Shown: positions 1-8,737, counted from the stretch's first letter. The stretch is 64,000 nt of DNA from Pasteurella skyensis (GCF_013377295.1 NZ_CP016180.1:992001-1056000); one strand, 5' to 3'. A program made the numbers and translations. Notes: generated by a model from the sequence alone, not told the origin.

Positions 1-921
1 CATTTTATTAAATGCAAATTCATCAGCCTCTGTTTCGTGATCTCGAGAATAACGATTGGCAACGACGGCGGTACCTAACCCCACCACTAAATCTGCCAAT
101 CCATCAGTATCGCCCACAACAGAAAGCACAATCACAGTCATTAATGATTTTTGCACCACAGACTGCAAGCCGTGACGATTAACAATATGCCCCACTTCGT
201 GTAATAAAACAGCGTCTATCTCATCAGGGTTTTGGCTGATTTCTACCAGTCTATCTGTCACTATAATATCACCAGAGGGTAACGCAAAGGCATTTGCTAA
301 TTCAATATCATCATTGAGGGAGAAACGTCTAAAACGGAGTTGATAGTTTACATCGCTATCAGGGAGCAAAGGCAATAATTTATCTTTAAAACGTTGTTGA
401 ATACGTGTTTTTGTTTTGTCCTCTAACTCGCTCTCTTCTAACATAAATTCATCAACAAATTCTAAGGTTTGCTCACCGAGAACTTGTCTAATTTCGGTAG
501 GAACAATATATGCCATTTTTTGACTGACCCAAGGCACACCCCATTGTAAGAAACTTAAGGCAAAGACAATAACAATCAGGGTAAATAGAATAATACGCTT
601 AAAACTACTTTCTTGACGATGTAGCCATAAGAAAAAGCGATTGCTTTTAGTATTAACAATTAGCGTATCAACAGAAATATTATCAGAAGTAATAAAAATA
701 GAGCCATCCGCTAGCTCTATTTTTCGTTCAAGATTGCCCAATCTAGGCTCAATAACAAGTTGATGGATTTCTCCTGTCAGTGTTTCACCATTGGAAATTT
801 CAACACTATAAATACGATTTTGTTGCTCACGATGCACAATTTTATCATCGCAAGCAACGGTTAGCGTTGCTTCACACTGTGCAGCACTACCTTTAGGAAA
901 CCATCGACCTGTTATTAACAT
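1..921 (-). CDS. M48 family metallopeptidase, C-terminus cut by window edge
   Basis: The frame is open from an ATG at 921 to the window edge (307 codons), so the C-terminus lies outside. Residues 241-245 read HEVGH, the HExxH zinc motif of M48 peptidases, and a downstream run resembling the third-ligand helix (HETEADEFAF) is visible. Two hydrophobic stretches precede the catalytic part, so the enzyme is probably anchored in the inner membrane. The ATG overlaps the stop of the upstream yjgN-like gene (TGATG), implying translational coupling. Zinc-dependent proteolysis follows from the family; the substrate is unknown. Confidence 0.85.
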   Translation of the reverse strand, partial: MLITGRWFPKGSAAQCEATLTVACDDKIVHREQQNRIYSVEISNGETLTGEIHQLVIEPRLGNLERKIELADGSIFITSDNISVDTLIVNTKSNRFFLWLHRQESSFKRIILFTLIVIVFALSFLQWGVPWVSQKMAYIVPTEIRQVLGEQTLEFVDEFMLEESELEDKTKTRIQQRFKDKLLPLLPDSDVNYQLRFRRFSLNDDIELANAFALPSGDIIVTDRLVEISQNPDEIDAVLLHEVGHIVNRHGLQSVVQKSLMTVIVLSVVGDTDGLADLVVGLGTAVVANRYSRDHETEADEFAFNKM

Positions 922-2129
922 CAAAAACCAACACCGACATCAATATCAAAAGCATCCCCAATTTCTTCACCAATTGCAGATTGCTCTTTTACTTTTTGGG
1001 TTAAATAATCATCAATATTAACGTTGCTATCATCAATCCACGTATTGGTAACAACATAGCGAGACATTCTTACCGCCGCCCAAGATGAGCCAATACCAAA
1101 GGTAAAAATAACAAGTAACATATTGGTGATCATTGTTCCAAATAAACCTTTTGCAGTAATGGTTGATTTAAAACAAACCTTATCATCAAGTAGCATATTT
1201 TGATAAACATATTGACGCTGGCGACTATAAATATAGGCACCAATAAATAGAGAGAATATTAAAAAGCCTGCATAGATTAAAATAAACATTGTGATAAATA
1301 TAGGGTTAGTTTCCATTTCATAAGCAAGATCATAGCGGTTCATTCCTGATAAATCGAAACCTAATGCTATAAAACCTGCTACAAAAACGCCACCAACAAG
1401 AAGAGTAATCAATGCTGCTTTCACATAAATCATAAAGAGTTTCTTTTTAGTCACATTAACGGAAAATTCACCTTGCCCAAATTTCAAACCACCAATAGTA
1501 TATTCAATCTCTTTTTTCTTTCTTATAACCATAATATAAACAGATAAAACAAGTGCTATAACAAAGCCAACAATACCAGTAATTATAGGCAAGACAAAAA
1601 GACTCACTGGATTTTCATTGCCACTCATAGCCTGTGTAAAATTATTCTGAAACATATAGGCACTCACCGTACTACTTGCTATAACTGGTAAAAGAAAAAC
1701 CAAAAAAATCAATATTGGTAGCCATAAATAAATTAAATAAGCTCGTCCTAAGCCTCCTTCAAAACTGAATCTCACATTGCTAAAACTGGTCATTCGAGCA
1801 TTAAACATCAAACTACGCCAAATTAACCAAGGTGCAACCACAAATAGTAATAGAGGTAAAATTAACGAAAGAGCTGGAGTGAGTTGACTTAATACACCAT
1901 AGCTAATCACTAACACTAAACCAATAATATAACCTACTAGCAACTGTCTCCCTGTTGCGTGGTAATCTAAAGTGCGTCCTTGATACTCGGTATTTCCGTA
2001 AAAATAACGAGTTGTACGCACTTTTGCCCAAGGGTAATACAATCCCAAAGTCACGATAGTTAATAACACATTCACTATCCAAATTTTGAAATACTCACCG
2101 CCTTTACCATTAAATGCTAATGCTTTCAT
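921..2129 (-). CDS. YjgN family (DUF898) inner-membrane protein
   Basis: This is a 402-residue polytopic membrane protein. It starts with the DUF898 signature (FNGKGGEYFKIWIVN then LGLYYPWAKVRTTRYFY) and repeats a related pattern near residues 330-360 (FGTMITNMLLVIFTFGIGSSWAAVRMSRY), so the family's internal duplication is visible. Several hydrophobic helices lie between. E. coli YjgN belongs to the same family and its biochemical role is not established. The gene is coupled to the following M48 peptidase gene, a pairing that suggests a joint role at the envelope. Confidence 0.88.
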   Translation of the reverse strand: MKALAFNGKGGEYFKIWIVNVLLTIVTLGLYYPWAKVRTTRYFYGNTEYQGRTLDYHATGRQLLVGYIIGLVLVISYGVLSQLTPALSLILPLLLFVVAPWLIWRSLMFNARMTSFSNVRFSFEGGLGRAYLIYLWLPILIFLVFLLPVIASSTVSAYMFQNNFTQAMSGNENPVSLFVLPIITGIVGFVIALVLSVYIMVIRKKKEIEYTIGGLKFGQGEFSVNVTKKKLFMIYVKAALITLLVGGVFVAGFIALGFDLSGMNRYDLAYEMETNPIFITMFILIYAGFLIFSLFIGAYIYSRQRQYVYQNMLLDDKVCFKSTITAKGLFGTMITNMLLVIFTFGIGSSWAAVRMSRYVVTNTWIDDSNVNIDDYLTQKVKEQSAIGEEIGDAFDIDVGVGF

Positions 2130-2219
2130 TTTTGCCTCTATAATTTAATTAAATGAACAAGAGAATGATAAAGTAAAGTTTTAGACACTTCAATTTTATT
2201 CTATAATTTAAACAAAAAA

Positions 2220-2248
2220 TAACCGCTTATTTGATAAACAAGCGGTTA
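2220..2248. terminator. Terminator made of two inverted uptake-signal-like words
   Basis: TAACCGCTT (2220-2228) pairs perfectly with AAGCGGTTA (2240-2248) over an 11-base loop, flanked by A- and T-rich sequence. One arm contains ACAAGCGGT, the core of the Apl-type DNA uptake sequence. Inverted uptake sequences doubling as terminators are common in Pasteurellaceae. It lies between the yjgN-like gene and the GST gene. Confidence 0.7.
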
Positions 2249-2277
2249 CATTTTAATAAAAATTTGCAAAAATATAA

Positions 2278-2946
2278 TTACAACGCTTCACTTTTTGCTA
2301 ATGCTTTCTTATAAGACTCAATCGCCTCAACTCTCTCTACATAATCTGCAATATTTGGAAAATCTCTTTGGAAATTAAATAATTTCAAACGATTAATTGT
2401 CAGCAATTCAAAACTCGTCACAATATCTGCTGCAGTTAGTTCACTTCCTGCTAAAAATTGATTTTCTTCTAGCTGATCATTCATATATCCAAGTAATTTT
2501 TTAATACGTGGCATTGGAAAAAATGTTGCTGCCGTTTGAGTAACACGTTTAATTAATGGACGTATTAAGAAAGGTGTTTTTTCTGTCATTGAATTAAAAA
2601 TAAATACCATCAATAACATTGGCATTAAACTTCCTTGCCCTGCGTGGAACCAGTATAAATAAGGAATGCGATTTTTATCACCTTGTGCAGGACGTAATCT
2701 TTGTCCTTCTTCGCTATATTTCTCTAAAATATAATCCACAATTGCATTGGTTTCTGCTAACACAACATCGCCATCTGTAATAATCGGTGCAGTGCCTGCG
2801 GGATGTAATGCCTTATATTCCTCTGGAGCAAGCATTGTTTTTTTATCACGTGCATATACCTTTAATTCATAAGGTACATTAAGTTCTTCAAGCAACCAAA
2901 TAATGCGAAAAGATTGTGAGTTTTCTAGGTGGTGTAATGTAATCAT
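2278..2946 (-). CDS. Glutathione S-transferase family protein
   Basis: The 222-residue protein has an N-terminal thioredoxin-fold domain (residues 1-80). It shows the start MITLHHLENSQSFRIIWLLEEL, the cis-Pro region (HPAGTAPIITDGD) and the SNAIL-like ETNAIVDYILEKY motif of GSTs. An alpha-helical C-terminal domain contains the N-capping region (LTAADIVTSFELL). A catalytic Ser is likely at the N-terminus. It lies just downstream of the ohrR-like gene on the same strand, which fits a role in glutathione-dependent detoxification of electrophiles or peroxides. The substrate cannot be predicted. Confidence 0.88.
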   Translation of the reverse strand: MITLHHLENSQSFRIIWLLEELNVPYELKVYARDKKTMLAPEEYKALHPAGTAPIITDGDVVLAETNAIVDYILEKYSEEGQRLRPAQGDKNRIPYLYWFHAGQGSLMPMLLMVFIFNSMTEKTPFLIRPLIKRVTQTAATFFPMPRIKKLLGYMNDQLEENQFLAGSELTAADIVTSFELLTINRLKLFNFQRDFPNIADYVERVEAIESYKKALAKSEAL

Positions 2947-2987
2947 TTTAAAGCCTCTTTTGTTGTTAATAATTCGATAATTTTCTA

Positions 2988-3422
2988 TTAAATTAAGTCA
3001 GATTTGAATTTATCTAATAAAAATACAAGCTGTTGATATTCTGTTTCAGTTAATGCTTGTGTTTGCTCCTGCCTAATTTTATCTCGCTCTTTTTGGGCAA
3101 GAATTTTTAATTTAATCCCTTTATCTGTTAACTTCACTTTTTTCATTCGTTTATCCGTGTCACTCACGATAAGTGTAATTAAATTTTTATCACACATTTT
3201 TTTCAGCATTAACGTTAAACACCCATTATCAATTAAGGTTTTTTTGTGTAATTCTCCAACGCTAATATTATCCTCTTCCCACAAAGCCATCATTGCTACA
3301 TATTGCGGATAAGTTAGATCAATCTTTTCAAGTGATACCCTATAACGTCGTGTGATTGCATTTGAAATCACATAGAAACGATGACAAAGCTGGTTAGATA
3401 ATTGTTGATTATTTGTTGTCAT
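2988..3422 (-). CDS. OhrR-like MarR family repressor
   Basis: This 144-residue MarR protein has the OhrR pattern. Cys13 sits in the first helix (QLCHRFYVISNAITRRYR), followed by LTYPQYVAMMALWEEDNISVGEL, the winged-helix recognition segment and the wing with DTDKRMKKVKLTDKG. In OhrR proteins the N-terminal Cys is oxidised by organic hydroperoxides and the repressor leaves DNA. The gene is divergent from yqhD-ohr and faces a palindromic operator at 3474-3535, so autoregulation and control of that operon are likely. The assignment to OhrR rather than a generic MarR rests on this Cys and on the neighbouring ohr. Confidence 0.85.
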   Translation of the reverse strand: MTTNNQQLSNQLCHRFYVISNAITRRYRVSLEKIDLTYPQYVAMMALWEEDNISVGELHKKTLIDNGCLTLMLKKMCDKNLITLIVSDTDKRMKKVKLTDKGIKLKILAQKERDKIRQEQTQALTETEYQQLVFLLDKFKSDLI

Positions 3423-3473
3423 TATTATTACCTTCTATTATTAAATTTTGTGTGGATAAGTATAACAGAAAAT

Positions 3474-3535
3474 ATTTTGTACACAAAATACTTGCAAATA
3501 AATTTTTCCTCTATATAATTATTTGCATACAAAAT
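3474..3535 (+). promoter_or_regulatory. Promoter flanked by two OhrR-type operators (copy 1)
   Basis: A -35 box TTGCAA (3492-3497) and -10 box TATAAT (3514-3519) are 16 bases apart. An inverted repeat ATTTTGT-AC-ACAAAAT (3474-3489) lies directly upstream of the -35. A second, ATTTGCATACAAAAT (3521-3535), lies directly downstream of the -10. The layout recurs with identical spacing at 7594-7655. Binding by the adjacent OhrR-like protein is inferred. Confidence 0.75.
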
Positions 3536-3560
3536 AAATTCAACTAATAGAGAGTATAAA

Positions 3561-4724
3561 ATGAAAAATTTTCAATACAAAAATCCGACTAAAATCCTTT
3601 TTGGACAAGGACAAATAGCCAATTTATCTCAAGAGATCCCAGAAGATGCAAGAATCTTAATGCTTTATGGTGGGGGAAGTATTAAACGTAATGGTGTTTA
3701 TGATCAAATTATCAATACATTAAAAGACTATACCCTTATTGAATTTAGTGGCGTGCCTGCTAATCCCGAATATGAAATTTTAATGGAAGCGGTTAAAACG
3801 ATTAAAGAAAATCAGCTTGATTATATTCTTGCAGTAGGCGGTGGTTCAGTGATTGATGGTGCAAAATTTATTTCGGCTGCCACACACTATGAAAGCGATG
3901 CTTGGGATATTTTAGCCAAAAAAGCAGAAATAAAATTAGCCGTACCTTTTTCTGCCGTTTTAACACTGCCCGCCACAGGATCTGAAATGAATTCAGGTGC
4001 AGTTGTTTCTCGCCGAGCAACAAAAGAAAAATTATCTTTTGGTTCGCCATTATTGTTCCCTCAATGTTCTGTACTTGATCCTACGGTTATTCAATCCTTG
4101 CCTAAAAAACAATTGGTAAATGGGGTAACAGATGCTTTTACTCACGTTTTAGAACAATATATGACGTATCCAGCTGGTGGTTTACTCCAAGATCGTTTTT
4201 CTGAAAGTATTTTACAAACCTTGATCGAAGTGGGTGAAACTGTTGTGAATGATCCTAACGATTATCAAGCTGCCTCTAACTTTATGTGGTCGTGTACGAT
4301 GGCATTAAATGGATTGATCAGTCAAGGCGTACCAAGTGATTGGGGCGTTCACGCCATTGGACACGAATTAACAGCATTGTTTGGTATTGATCACGCACGT
4401 ACCTTAGCCATTGTTGCTCCACGCTATTATGAGCATTGTTTTGAAACTAAAAAAGAAAAATTAGCTCAATATGCTGAACGAGTTTGGCAAGTTACAGAAG
4501 GTAATCTTGAACAAAAAGCACAGCAAGGTATCTTAAAAACAGAACAATTTTTTAATTCATTAGGTATCGAAACGACGCTATCGGCTTATACGGAAGATTA
4601 CAATGGTAGTGCCGAAATTATCGCTGAAAGATTTACTCAACGTGGTTGGTTAGGGCTTGGAGAACATCAAGCTATTACACCTAATGATGTACAACAAATT
4701 GTAAAAAACACTTATACAAAATAA
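3561..4724 (+). CDS. yqhD: Iron-containing alcohol dehydrogenase, YqhD type
   Basis: The 387-residue enzyme belongs to the group III metal-dependent alcohol dehydrogenases. It carries GGGS near residue 38, GGGSVIDGAKFI near 93 (nucleotide binding), TDAFTHVLEQY (Asp and His metal ligands) and HAIGHELTALFGIDHARTLA (two further His ligands). E. coli YqhD is an NADPH-dependent aldehyde reductase that removes toxic aldehydes, including lipid-peroxidation products. The start follows a GAGAG-type ribosome site. It is the first gene of the operon controlled by the operators at 3474-3535, and ohr follows 12 bases after its stop, so peroxide-dependent induction is likely. Confidence 0.92.
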   Translation: MKNFQYKNPTKILFGQGQIANLSQEIPEDARILMLYGGGSIKRNGVYDQIINTLKDYTLIEFSGVPANPEYEILMEAVKTIKENQLDYILAVGGGSVIDGAKFISAATHYESDAWDILAKKAEIKLAVPFSAVLTLPATGSEMNSGAVVSRRATKEKLSFGSPLLFPQCSVLDPTVIQSLPKKQLVNGVTDAFTHVLEQYMTYPAGGLLQDRFSESILQTLIEVGETVVNDPNDYQAASNFMWSCTMALNGLISQGVPSDWGVHAIGHELTALFGIDHARTLAIVAPRYYEHCFETKKEKLAQYAERVWQVTEGNLEQKAQQGILKTEQFFNSLGIETTLSAYTEDYNGSAEIIAERFTQRGWLGLGEHQAITPNDVQQIVKNTYTK

Positions 4725-4736
4725 AAGGAAAACAAA

Positions 4737-5150
4737 ATGAAAGCATTATATTCAACAACAGTAACTGCCACTGGTGGAAGAAATGGCAACATTAAATCAG
4801 ATAATGGTGTATTAGATTTAGAAGTCAGAATGCCAAAAGCATTAGGTGGTCAAAATGATGACTTTACTAACCCTGAACAATTATTTGCTGGTGGCTATGC
4901 GGCGTGTTTTGATAGTGCGTTAAACCTAGTCGCTCAAAAATCCAAAGTGAAAATTGATAGTACCATTACTGCAACAGTAAGTATTCTTGCTAATGCAACA
5001 GGTGGTTTTGATTTAGCTGTTGATTTAGTGGCGGATATTCAAGGTGTAGAGAGAAAAACTGCTCAACAATTGCTTGAAAAAGCTCATCAAGTTTGTCCAT
5101 ATTCAAATGCCACACGTGGCAATATTGAAGTCAATATATCATTAAAATAA
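4737..5150 (+). CDS. ohr: Organic hydroperoxide resistance peroxidase Ohr
   Basis: The 137-residue protein has the OsmC/Ohr fold. Both redox cysteines are present: Cys57 in FAGGYAACFDSAL and Cys120 in VCPYSNATRGN. The conserved Arg of the active site is probably in the LEVRMPKALGG segment. Ohr reduces organic hydroperoxides using lipoylated proteins as electron donors in the species studied. That is worth noting because lplA in this window is frameshifted. It is the second gene of the operon, after yqhD. Confidence 0.95.
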   Translation: MKALYSTTVTATGGRNGNIKSDNGVLDLEVRMPKALGGQNDDFTNPEQLFAGGYAACFDSALNLVAQKSKVKIDSTITATVSILANATGGFDLAVDLVADIQGVERKTAQQLLEKAHQVCPYSNATRGNIEVNISLK

Positions 5151-5165
5151 ATTAGGAATAACACA

Positions 5166-5579
5166 ATGAAAAAATTACTTTTAACCTCCGTTTTATTAGC
5201 TTCTGTTACTATGACAAGCTATGCCAACACCTCTGATAACGCATCATCAGTTAGCCAAAATAGTACTCAATCGGTGCCTGTCAGCACACTCAATGGCTTA
5301 CTTACAGACAAAAATGGTATGACCCTTTATACTTTTGATAAAGACATTGCCAACAGTGGCAAAAGTGTTTGTAATGATGAATGTGCAATTTATTGGCCAC
5401 CATTATTTGCTAAAGATAATGCAATCAATGATGGGGACTACTCCGTAATCACTCGTGATGATGGCAAAAAACAATGGGCATTTAAAGGTAAGCCCTTATA
5501 TTATTGGATTAAAGATAAAAAAGTTGGCGACACCACTGGTGATGGATTTAGAAATATTTGGCGTATTGTTAAACCTTAA
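5166..5579 (+). CDS. Secreted protein with PF03640 (COG4315) repeats
   Basis: A signal peptide (MKKLLLTSVLLASVTMTSYA) is followed by about 115 mature residues. The COG4315/PF03640 repeat is clear: LLTDKNGMTLYTFDKD, VCNDECAIYWPPL, then DDGKKQWAFKGKPLYYWIKDKKVGDTTGDGFRNIWRIV. The two Cys of the CxxxC element are kept. The signal peptide has no lipobox, so the product is predicted to be periplasmic. The family's function is unknown. Its place between ohr and a DJ-1-type gene suggests a role in peroxide or aldehyde stress. Confidence 0.85.
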   Translation: MKKLLLTSVLLASVTMTSYANTSDNASSVSQNSTQSVPVSTLNGLLTDKNGMTLYTFDKDIANSGKSVCNDECAIYWPPLFAKDNAINDGDYSVITRDDGKKQWAFKGKPLYYWIKDKKVGDTTGDGFRNIWRIVKP

Positions 5580-5663
5580 CATTTAACCTTAGCTACTTTA
5601 AAGTATAGTAGTTGAAATAACTATTACTATTAAAAATTTACCATTTACAACAAGAGAAAAAAT

Positions 5664-6344
5664 ATGAAAAAAGTATTATTTGTACTAACAAGTCACGAAG
5701 ACTTAGGCAATACTGGAGAAAAAACAGGATTCTGGATAGAAGAGTTTGCAACACCTTACTATGTATTGAAGGATAATGGCATTGAAATAACGCTTGCATC
5801 ACCTAACGGTGGACAACCACCGATTGATCCTAAAAGTGCATCTCCTGACTTTCAAACACCTGCAACAATCAGATTTAATGGAGATAAAGAAACACAAGCT
5901 ATTTTAGCTCAAACCATTAAATTAGAAACGGTAAATCAAGCAGATTATGATGCGGTTTTTTATCCTGGTGGTCACGGACCTTTATGGGATTTGGCAGAAG
6001 ATAAAAATTCAATTGCATTGATAGAAAGCTTTTATCAAAATAATAAACCTGTTGCTGCGGTTTGCCACGCACCATCAATTTTTAAACATACCAAAAATAC
6101 AGATGGAACACCTTTAGTTAATGGTAAAAAAGTCACTGGTTTTACAAATGGTGAAGAAGAGGCTGTTCAATTAACTAATATTGTGCCATTTTTAGTAGAA
6201 GATATGTTAAAAAGTAATGGCGGAATTTATTCTAAAAAAGAAGATTGGGTTCCTTATGCAGTTGAAGATGATCTATTAATCACTGGGCAAAACCCTGCAT
6301 CATCAGAATTGGTTGCTGAACTTTTATTAAATAAATTGAAGTAA
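5664..6344 (+). CDS. DJ-1/PfpI (Hsp31-like) family protein, probable glyoxalase III or deglycase
   Basis: The 226-residue protein shows the nucleophile elbow AAVCHAP with Cys134 and His135, a glutamate pair near residues 26-27 (GFWIEEFATPYY) and YPGGHGPLWDL. These are hallmarks of the Hsp31-like branch of DJ-1 proteins, many of which convert methylglyoxal to lactate without a cofactor. It follows the PF03640 gene in the OhrR-controlled operon. The length is normal and no defect is visible. Activity is inferred from the family. Confidence 0.88.
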   Translation: MKKVLFVLTSHEDLGNTGEKTGFWIEEFATPYYVLKDNGIEITLASPNGGQPPIDPKSASPDFQTPATIRFNGDKETQAILAQTIKLETVNQADYDAVFYPGGHGPLWDLAEDKNSIALIESFYQNNKPVAAVCHAPSIFKHTKNTDGTPLVNGKKVTGFTNGEEEAVQLTNIVPFLVEDMLKSNGGIYSKKEDWVPYAVEDDLLITGQNPASSELVAELLLNKLK

Positions 6345-6491
6345 AACTCAATCTTATAATATAAAAAATATAACAGTTTGAGTTTATACTCAGGCTGTTA
6401 TTACGTTTAATAGCCCTTATTATACATTTAGTGGATATATCAAATTCCTTATAAAAGATTAAGTAATTTGGGTTAAAAACAGGATATAACA

Positions 6492-6896
6492 ATGAGTAAA
6501 ATAGATATAATTATTAGCAAAGGATTTACCCTATCCGGTATTATGAACCTATCAGTACTCTTCTTTTCAAGATTTTTTACCAATGAAACAATCGTTAAAT
6601 ACGATCCCATTGTAATGTCTAATTTTGGACTATTAATGATAATGGTATGGGGTGGTGTATTTTTATCCGTTTCCAAATCATTTCATCATCTAAAATGGCT
6701 AATTGGTATATTCGTTATTGAGAAATCTATTTATGGGTGTATGTGGATAAATTGGCTTATTCATCATAATCTTTCAGATGTATATCAAGAAGATATAATG
6801 GCAGGTATCTTTTACAGTATATATGGAATAAATGACTGGCTATTTGGACTCTTCTTCTTTCTCGTATTTAGTTACTTAATCAAGTCTAAGAAATAA
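6492..6896 (+). CDS. Unrecognised small inner-membrane protein, four helices
   Basis: I do not recognise this 134-residue protein. Four hydrophobic segments are visible (residues about 10-28, 45-60, 67-87 and 105-130) with a basic C-terminus (YLIKSKK), so both ends are probably cytoplasmic. A weak ribosome site (ACAGGATATAACA) precedes the ATG. It sits inside the stress operon between the DJ-1 and SDR genes with short gaps, so co-transcription is likely. The four-helix layout resembles DoxX-like or DUF-type membrane proteins, but no signature confirms that. Confidence 0.65.
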   Translation: MSKIDIIISKGFTLSGIMNLSVLFFSRFFTNETIVKYDPIVMSNFGLLMIMVWGGVFLSVSKSFHHLKWLIGIFVIEKSIYGCMWINWLIHHNLSDVYQEDIMAGIFYSIYGINDWLFGLFFFLVFSYLIKSKK

Positions 6897-6924
6897 CGAA
6901 ATCAAAATGATAAAAGAGGAAAAA

Positions 6925-7572
6925 ATGAAAAAAACCGCTATTCTACTTGGTGCAACAGGACTTACTGGCAGTTATTTGCTAGATTTATTACTAGCAAGTG
7001 ATGACTACGAAAAAGTAAAAATATTTACTCGTAGAGCAACAGGAAAAACACACCCTAAATTGGAAGAAATCGTTTGTAATATGTTAGAACTAGAGCAACA
7101 AACCGATAATTTCACTGCCGATGAAGTATTTTGCTGTATCGGAACAACAAAAGCCAAGACACCCGATAAAACCTTATATCGAGCTATTGATTACGGTATT
7201 CCTGTCACATCAGCAAAATTAGCAGAAAAAAACAATATACCAACGTTTAGCGTAATTTCAGCTATCGGTGCGAATGCAAATAGTCGAGTATTTTATAGCC
7301 GAACTAAAGGCGAAATGGAACGAGATATTTTACAATACAATATTCCCAATATTCTGGTTTATCGTCCATCACTGATTTATGGTAATCGAAAAGAGAAACG
7401 TATTGGGGAGGCTATCGGTATCTGGTTAGTTAATATTTTACAATATACAATGATTGGCAAATTAAAAAAATATCGTGCTATTAGCAACGAAGATCTTGCA
7501 AAAGCTTTGTTTATCGATGTTAGTCGTCTGGATCGTAAAGGTCATCAAGTTATTTTTAGCGATAATTTCTAA
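6925..7572 (+). CDS. NAD(P)-binding atypical short-chain dehydrogenase (TIP30/HTATIP2-like)
   Basis: The Rossmann start KKTAILLGATGLTGSYLLDLLL contains the GxTGxTG nucleotide-binding motif. Later segments EVFCCIGTTKAKTPD, FSVISAIGANANSRVFYSRTKGEMER (YxxxK) and VYRPSLIYGNR are typical of the atypical SDR group around TIP30. I place the start at 6925 because AGAGGA (6915-6920) sits just upstream; an in-frame ATG at 6907 would add six residues and lacks such a site. It is the last gene of the first OhrR-linked operon. The substrate is unknown. Confidence 0.82.
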   Translation: MKKTAILLGATGLTGSYLLDLLLASDDYEKVKIFTRRATGKTHPKLEEIVCNMLELEQQTDNFTADEVFCCIGTTKAKTPDKTLYRAIDYGIPVTSAKLAEKNNIPTFSVISAIGANANSRVFYSRTKGEMERDILQYNIPNILVYRPSLIYGNRKEKRIGEAIGIWLVNILQYTMIGKLKKYRAISNEDLAKALFIDVSRLDRKGHQVIFSDNF

Positions 7573-7593
7573 AAAATCCAATAAATAAAATAT

Positions 7594-7655
7594 ATTTTGC
7601 ACACAAAATACTTGCAAGCAAAATTTTTATCCGTATAATTGTTTGCATACAAAAC
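7594..7655 (+). promoter_or_regulatory. Promoter flanked by two OhrR-type operators (copy 2)
   Basis: ATTTTGC-AC-ACAAAAT (7594-7609), -35 TTGCAA (7612-7617), -10 TATAAT (7634-7639) and GTTTGCATACAAAAC (7641-7655) repeat the arrangement at 3474-3535 at exactly the same distances. It drives the DUF6506-nitroreductase-DoxX genes. The repressor is inferred to be the OhrR-like protein encoded at 2988-3422. Confidence 0.75.
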
Positions 7656-7696
7656 AATTTAAACCATTAACAAATCAAAACTATAGGAGTTTTAAA

Positions 7697-7996
7697 ATGA
7701 AATTAAGTAAATATGCGTTTATTATGCGTGACCCAAGTTATACTGAACCAAAATCAGCACAAATTGACTCACCTGCTTTTGCAATGACCGTTTACGGTGT
7801 AGGTACCGTTGAGCAAGCCTGTGATGTTGCTAAAGAATTAGTGGCTGGTGGTATTCAATTAATTGAGTTATGTGGTGCATTTAAAGGAACAATGATTGAC
7901 CAAGTTATCGAAGCAATCGATGGTCAAGTTCCTGTGGGTCATATGGAATATAGTGAAGAAGAAGCGGTGAAATTAAAAGCATTTTTTGCAAAATAA
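7697..7996 (+). CDS. DUF6506 family protein
   Basis: The ATG at 7697 follows a strong AGGAG (7685-7689). An upstream TTG in the same frame lies inside the operator and is unlikely to be used. The 99-residue product (KYAFIMRDPSYTEPKS, then VYGVGTVEQACDVAKELVAGGIQLIELCGAF) looks like the small alpha/beta family DUF6506, whose function is unknown. One Cys (ELCGAF) might be reactive. As the first gene behind a duplicated OhrR-type promoter it probably belongs to the peroxide/electrophile response. Confidence 0.7.
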   Translation: MKLSKYAFIMRDPSYTEPKSAQIDSPAFAMTVYGVGTVEQACDVAKELVAGGIQLIELCGAFKGTMIDQVIEAIDGQVPVGHMEYSEEEAVKLKAFFAK

Positions 7997-8005
7997 ATAT
8001 CTAAC

Positions 8006-8033
8006 GTAGAGACGTAGCATACTACGTCTCCAC
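8006..8033. repeat. Short intergenic palindrome, GTAGAGAC family
   Basis: GAGACGTAG (8009-8017) and CTACGTCTC (8022-8030) form a perfect nine-base inverted repeat around CATA, preceded by GTA. The outer words GTAGAGAC/GTCTC also appear at 19497-19566. It lies between the DUF6506 and nitroreductase genes and may form a hairpin in their mRNA. It has no T-tract, so it is not a standard terminator. Confidence 0.6.
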
Positions 8034-8062
8034 AAATACAATTTAAGGAAACAATAAATAAT

Positions 8063-8716
8063 ATGTCAATTTTAGAAACAGCAAAAAAACGTTATTCAAC
8101 AAAATCGTTTAATCCAAATAAAAAAATCAGTGATGCTGATATTCATACACTAAAAACGATTTATCAACTAAGTCCGTCTAGTATTAATATTCAGCCTTGG
8201 CATACTCTCATTACTGACAGTGAAGAAAGAAAAAAACAAATCACCCAAGCCACACAGGGTAATTATATTTTCAATGAACAAAAAATTTTAGACGCATCAC
8301 ATATTATGGTGCTATGTGTACGTAATGATATTGACCAAAACCATTTAGATAAACTACTCGAGAAAGAACAAGCGGATGGGCGTATCCCCAACGAAGAAAT
8401 TTATAATATGACAAGGGATTTACGTAATGGATTTTTAGCGAGTCACAGTGGAAGCCCTGAATTTTTACAAAACTGGGCAGCTAATCAAATCTATATCGCT
8501 TTAGGTGGATTATTACTTGCAGCGGCTGATATGGTCATTGATACACTTACAATGGAAGGGTTTGATCCTGAAATATTAAGTGCTGTTTTAGGGCTAAAAG
8601 AAAAAGGGTTAACACCTGTTACTTTAGTTGCTCTCGGTTATCACAATGATGATGACTTTAATGCTAATTTGCCAAAATCTCGTTTTGAACTAGATGAAAT
8701 TTTTACGCATTTTTAA
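8063..8716 (+). CDS. Nitroreductase family protein, NfsB-like
   Basis: The 217-residue flavoprotein has the classical start KKRYSTKSFNPNKKISD and SPSSINIQPWHTLI (FMN phosphate contacts). It also has QIYIALGGLLLAAADMVIDTLTMEGFD and the C-terminal VALGYHNDDDFN, all typical of NfsB. Such enzymes are FMN-dependent, oxygen-insensitive NAD(P)H nitro- or quinone reductases. It is the second gene of the copy-2 operon, so induction by organic peroxides or electrophiles is likely. The exact substrate is unknown. Confidence 0.9.
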   Translation: MSILETAKKRYSTKSFNPNKKISDADIHTLKTIYQLSPSSINIQPWHTLITDSEERKKQITQATQGNYIFNEQKILDASHIMVLCVRNDIDQNHLDKLLEKEQADGRIPNEEIYNMTRDLRNGFLASHSGSPEFLQNWAANQIYIALGGLLLAAADMVIDTLTMEGFDPEILSAVLGLKEKGLTPVTLVALGYHNDDDFNANLPKSRFELDEIFTHF

Positions 8717-8737
8717 GATATAGTTAGGTAAAAAACA

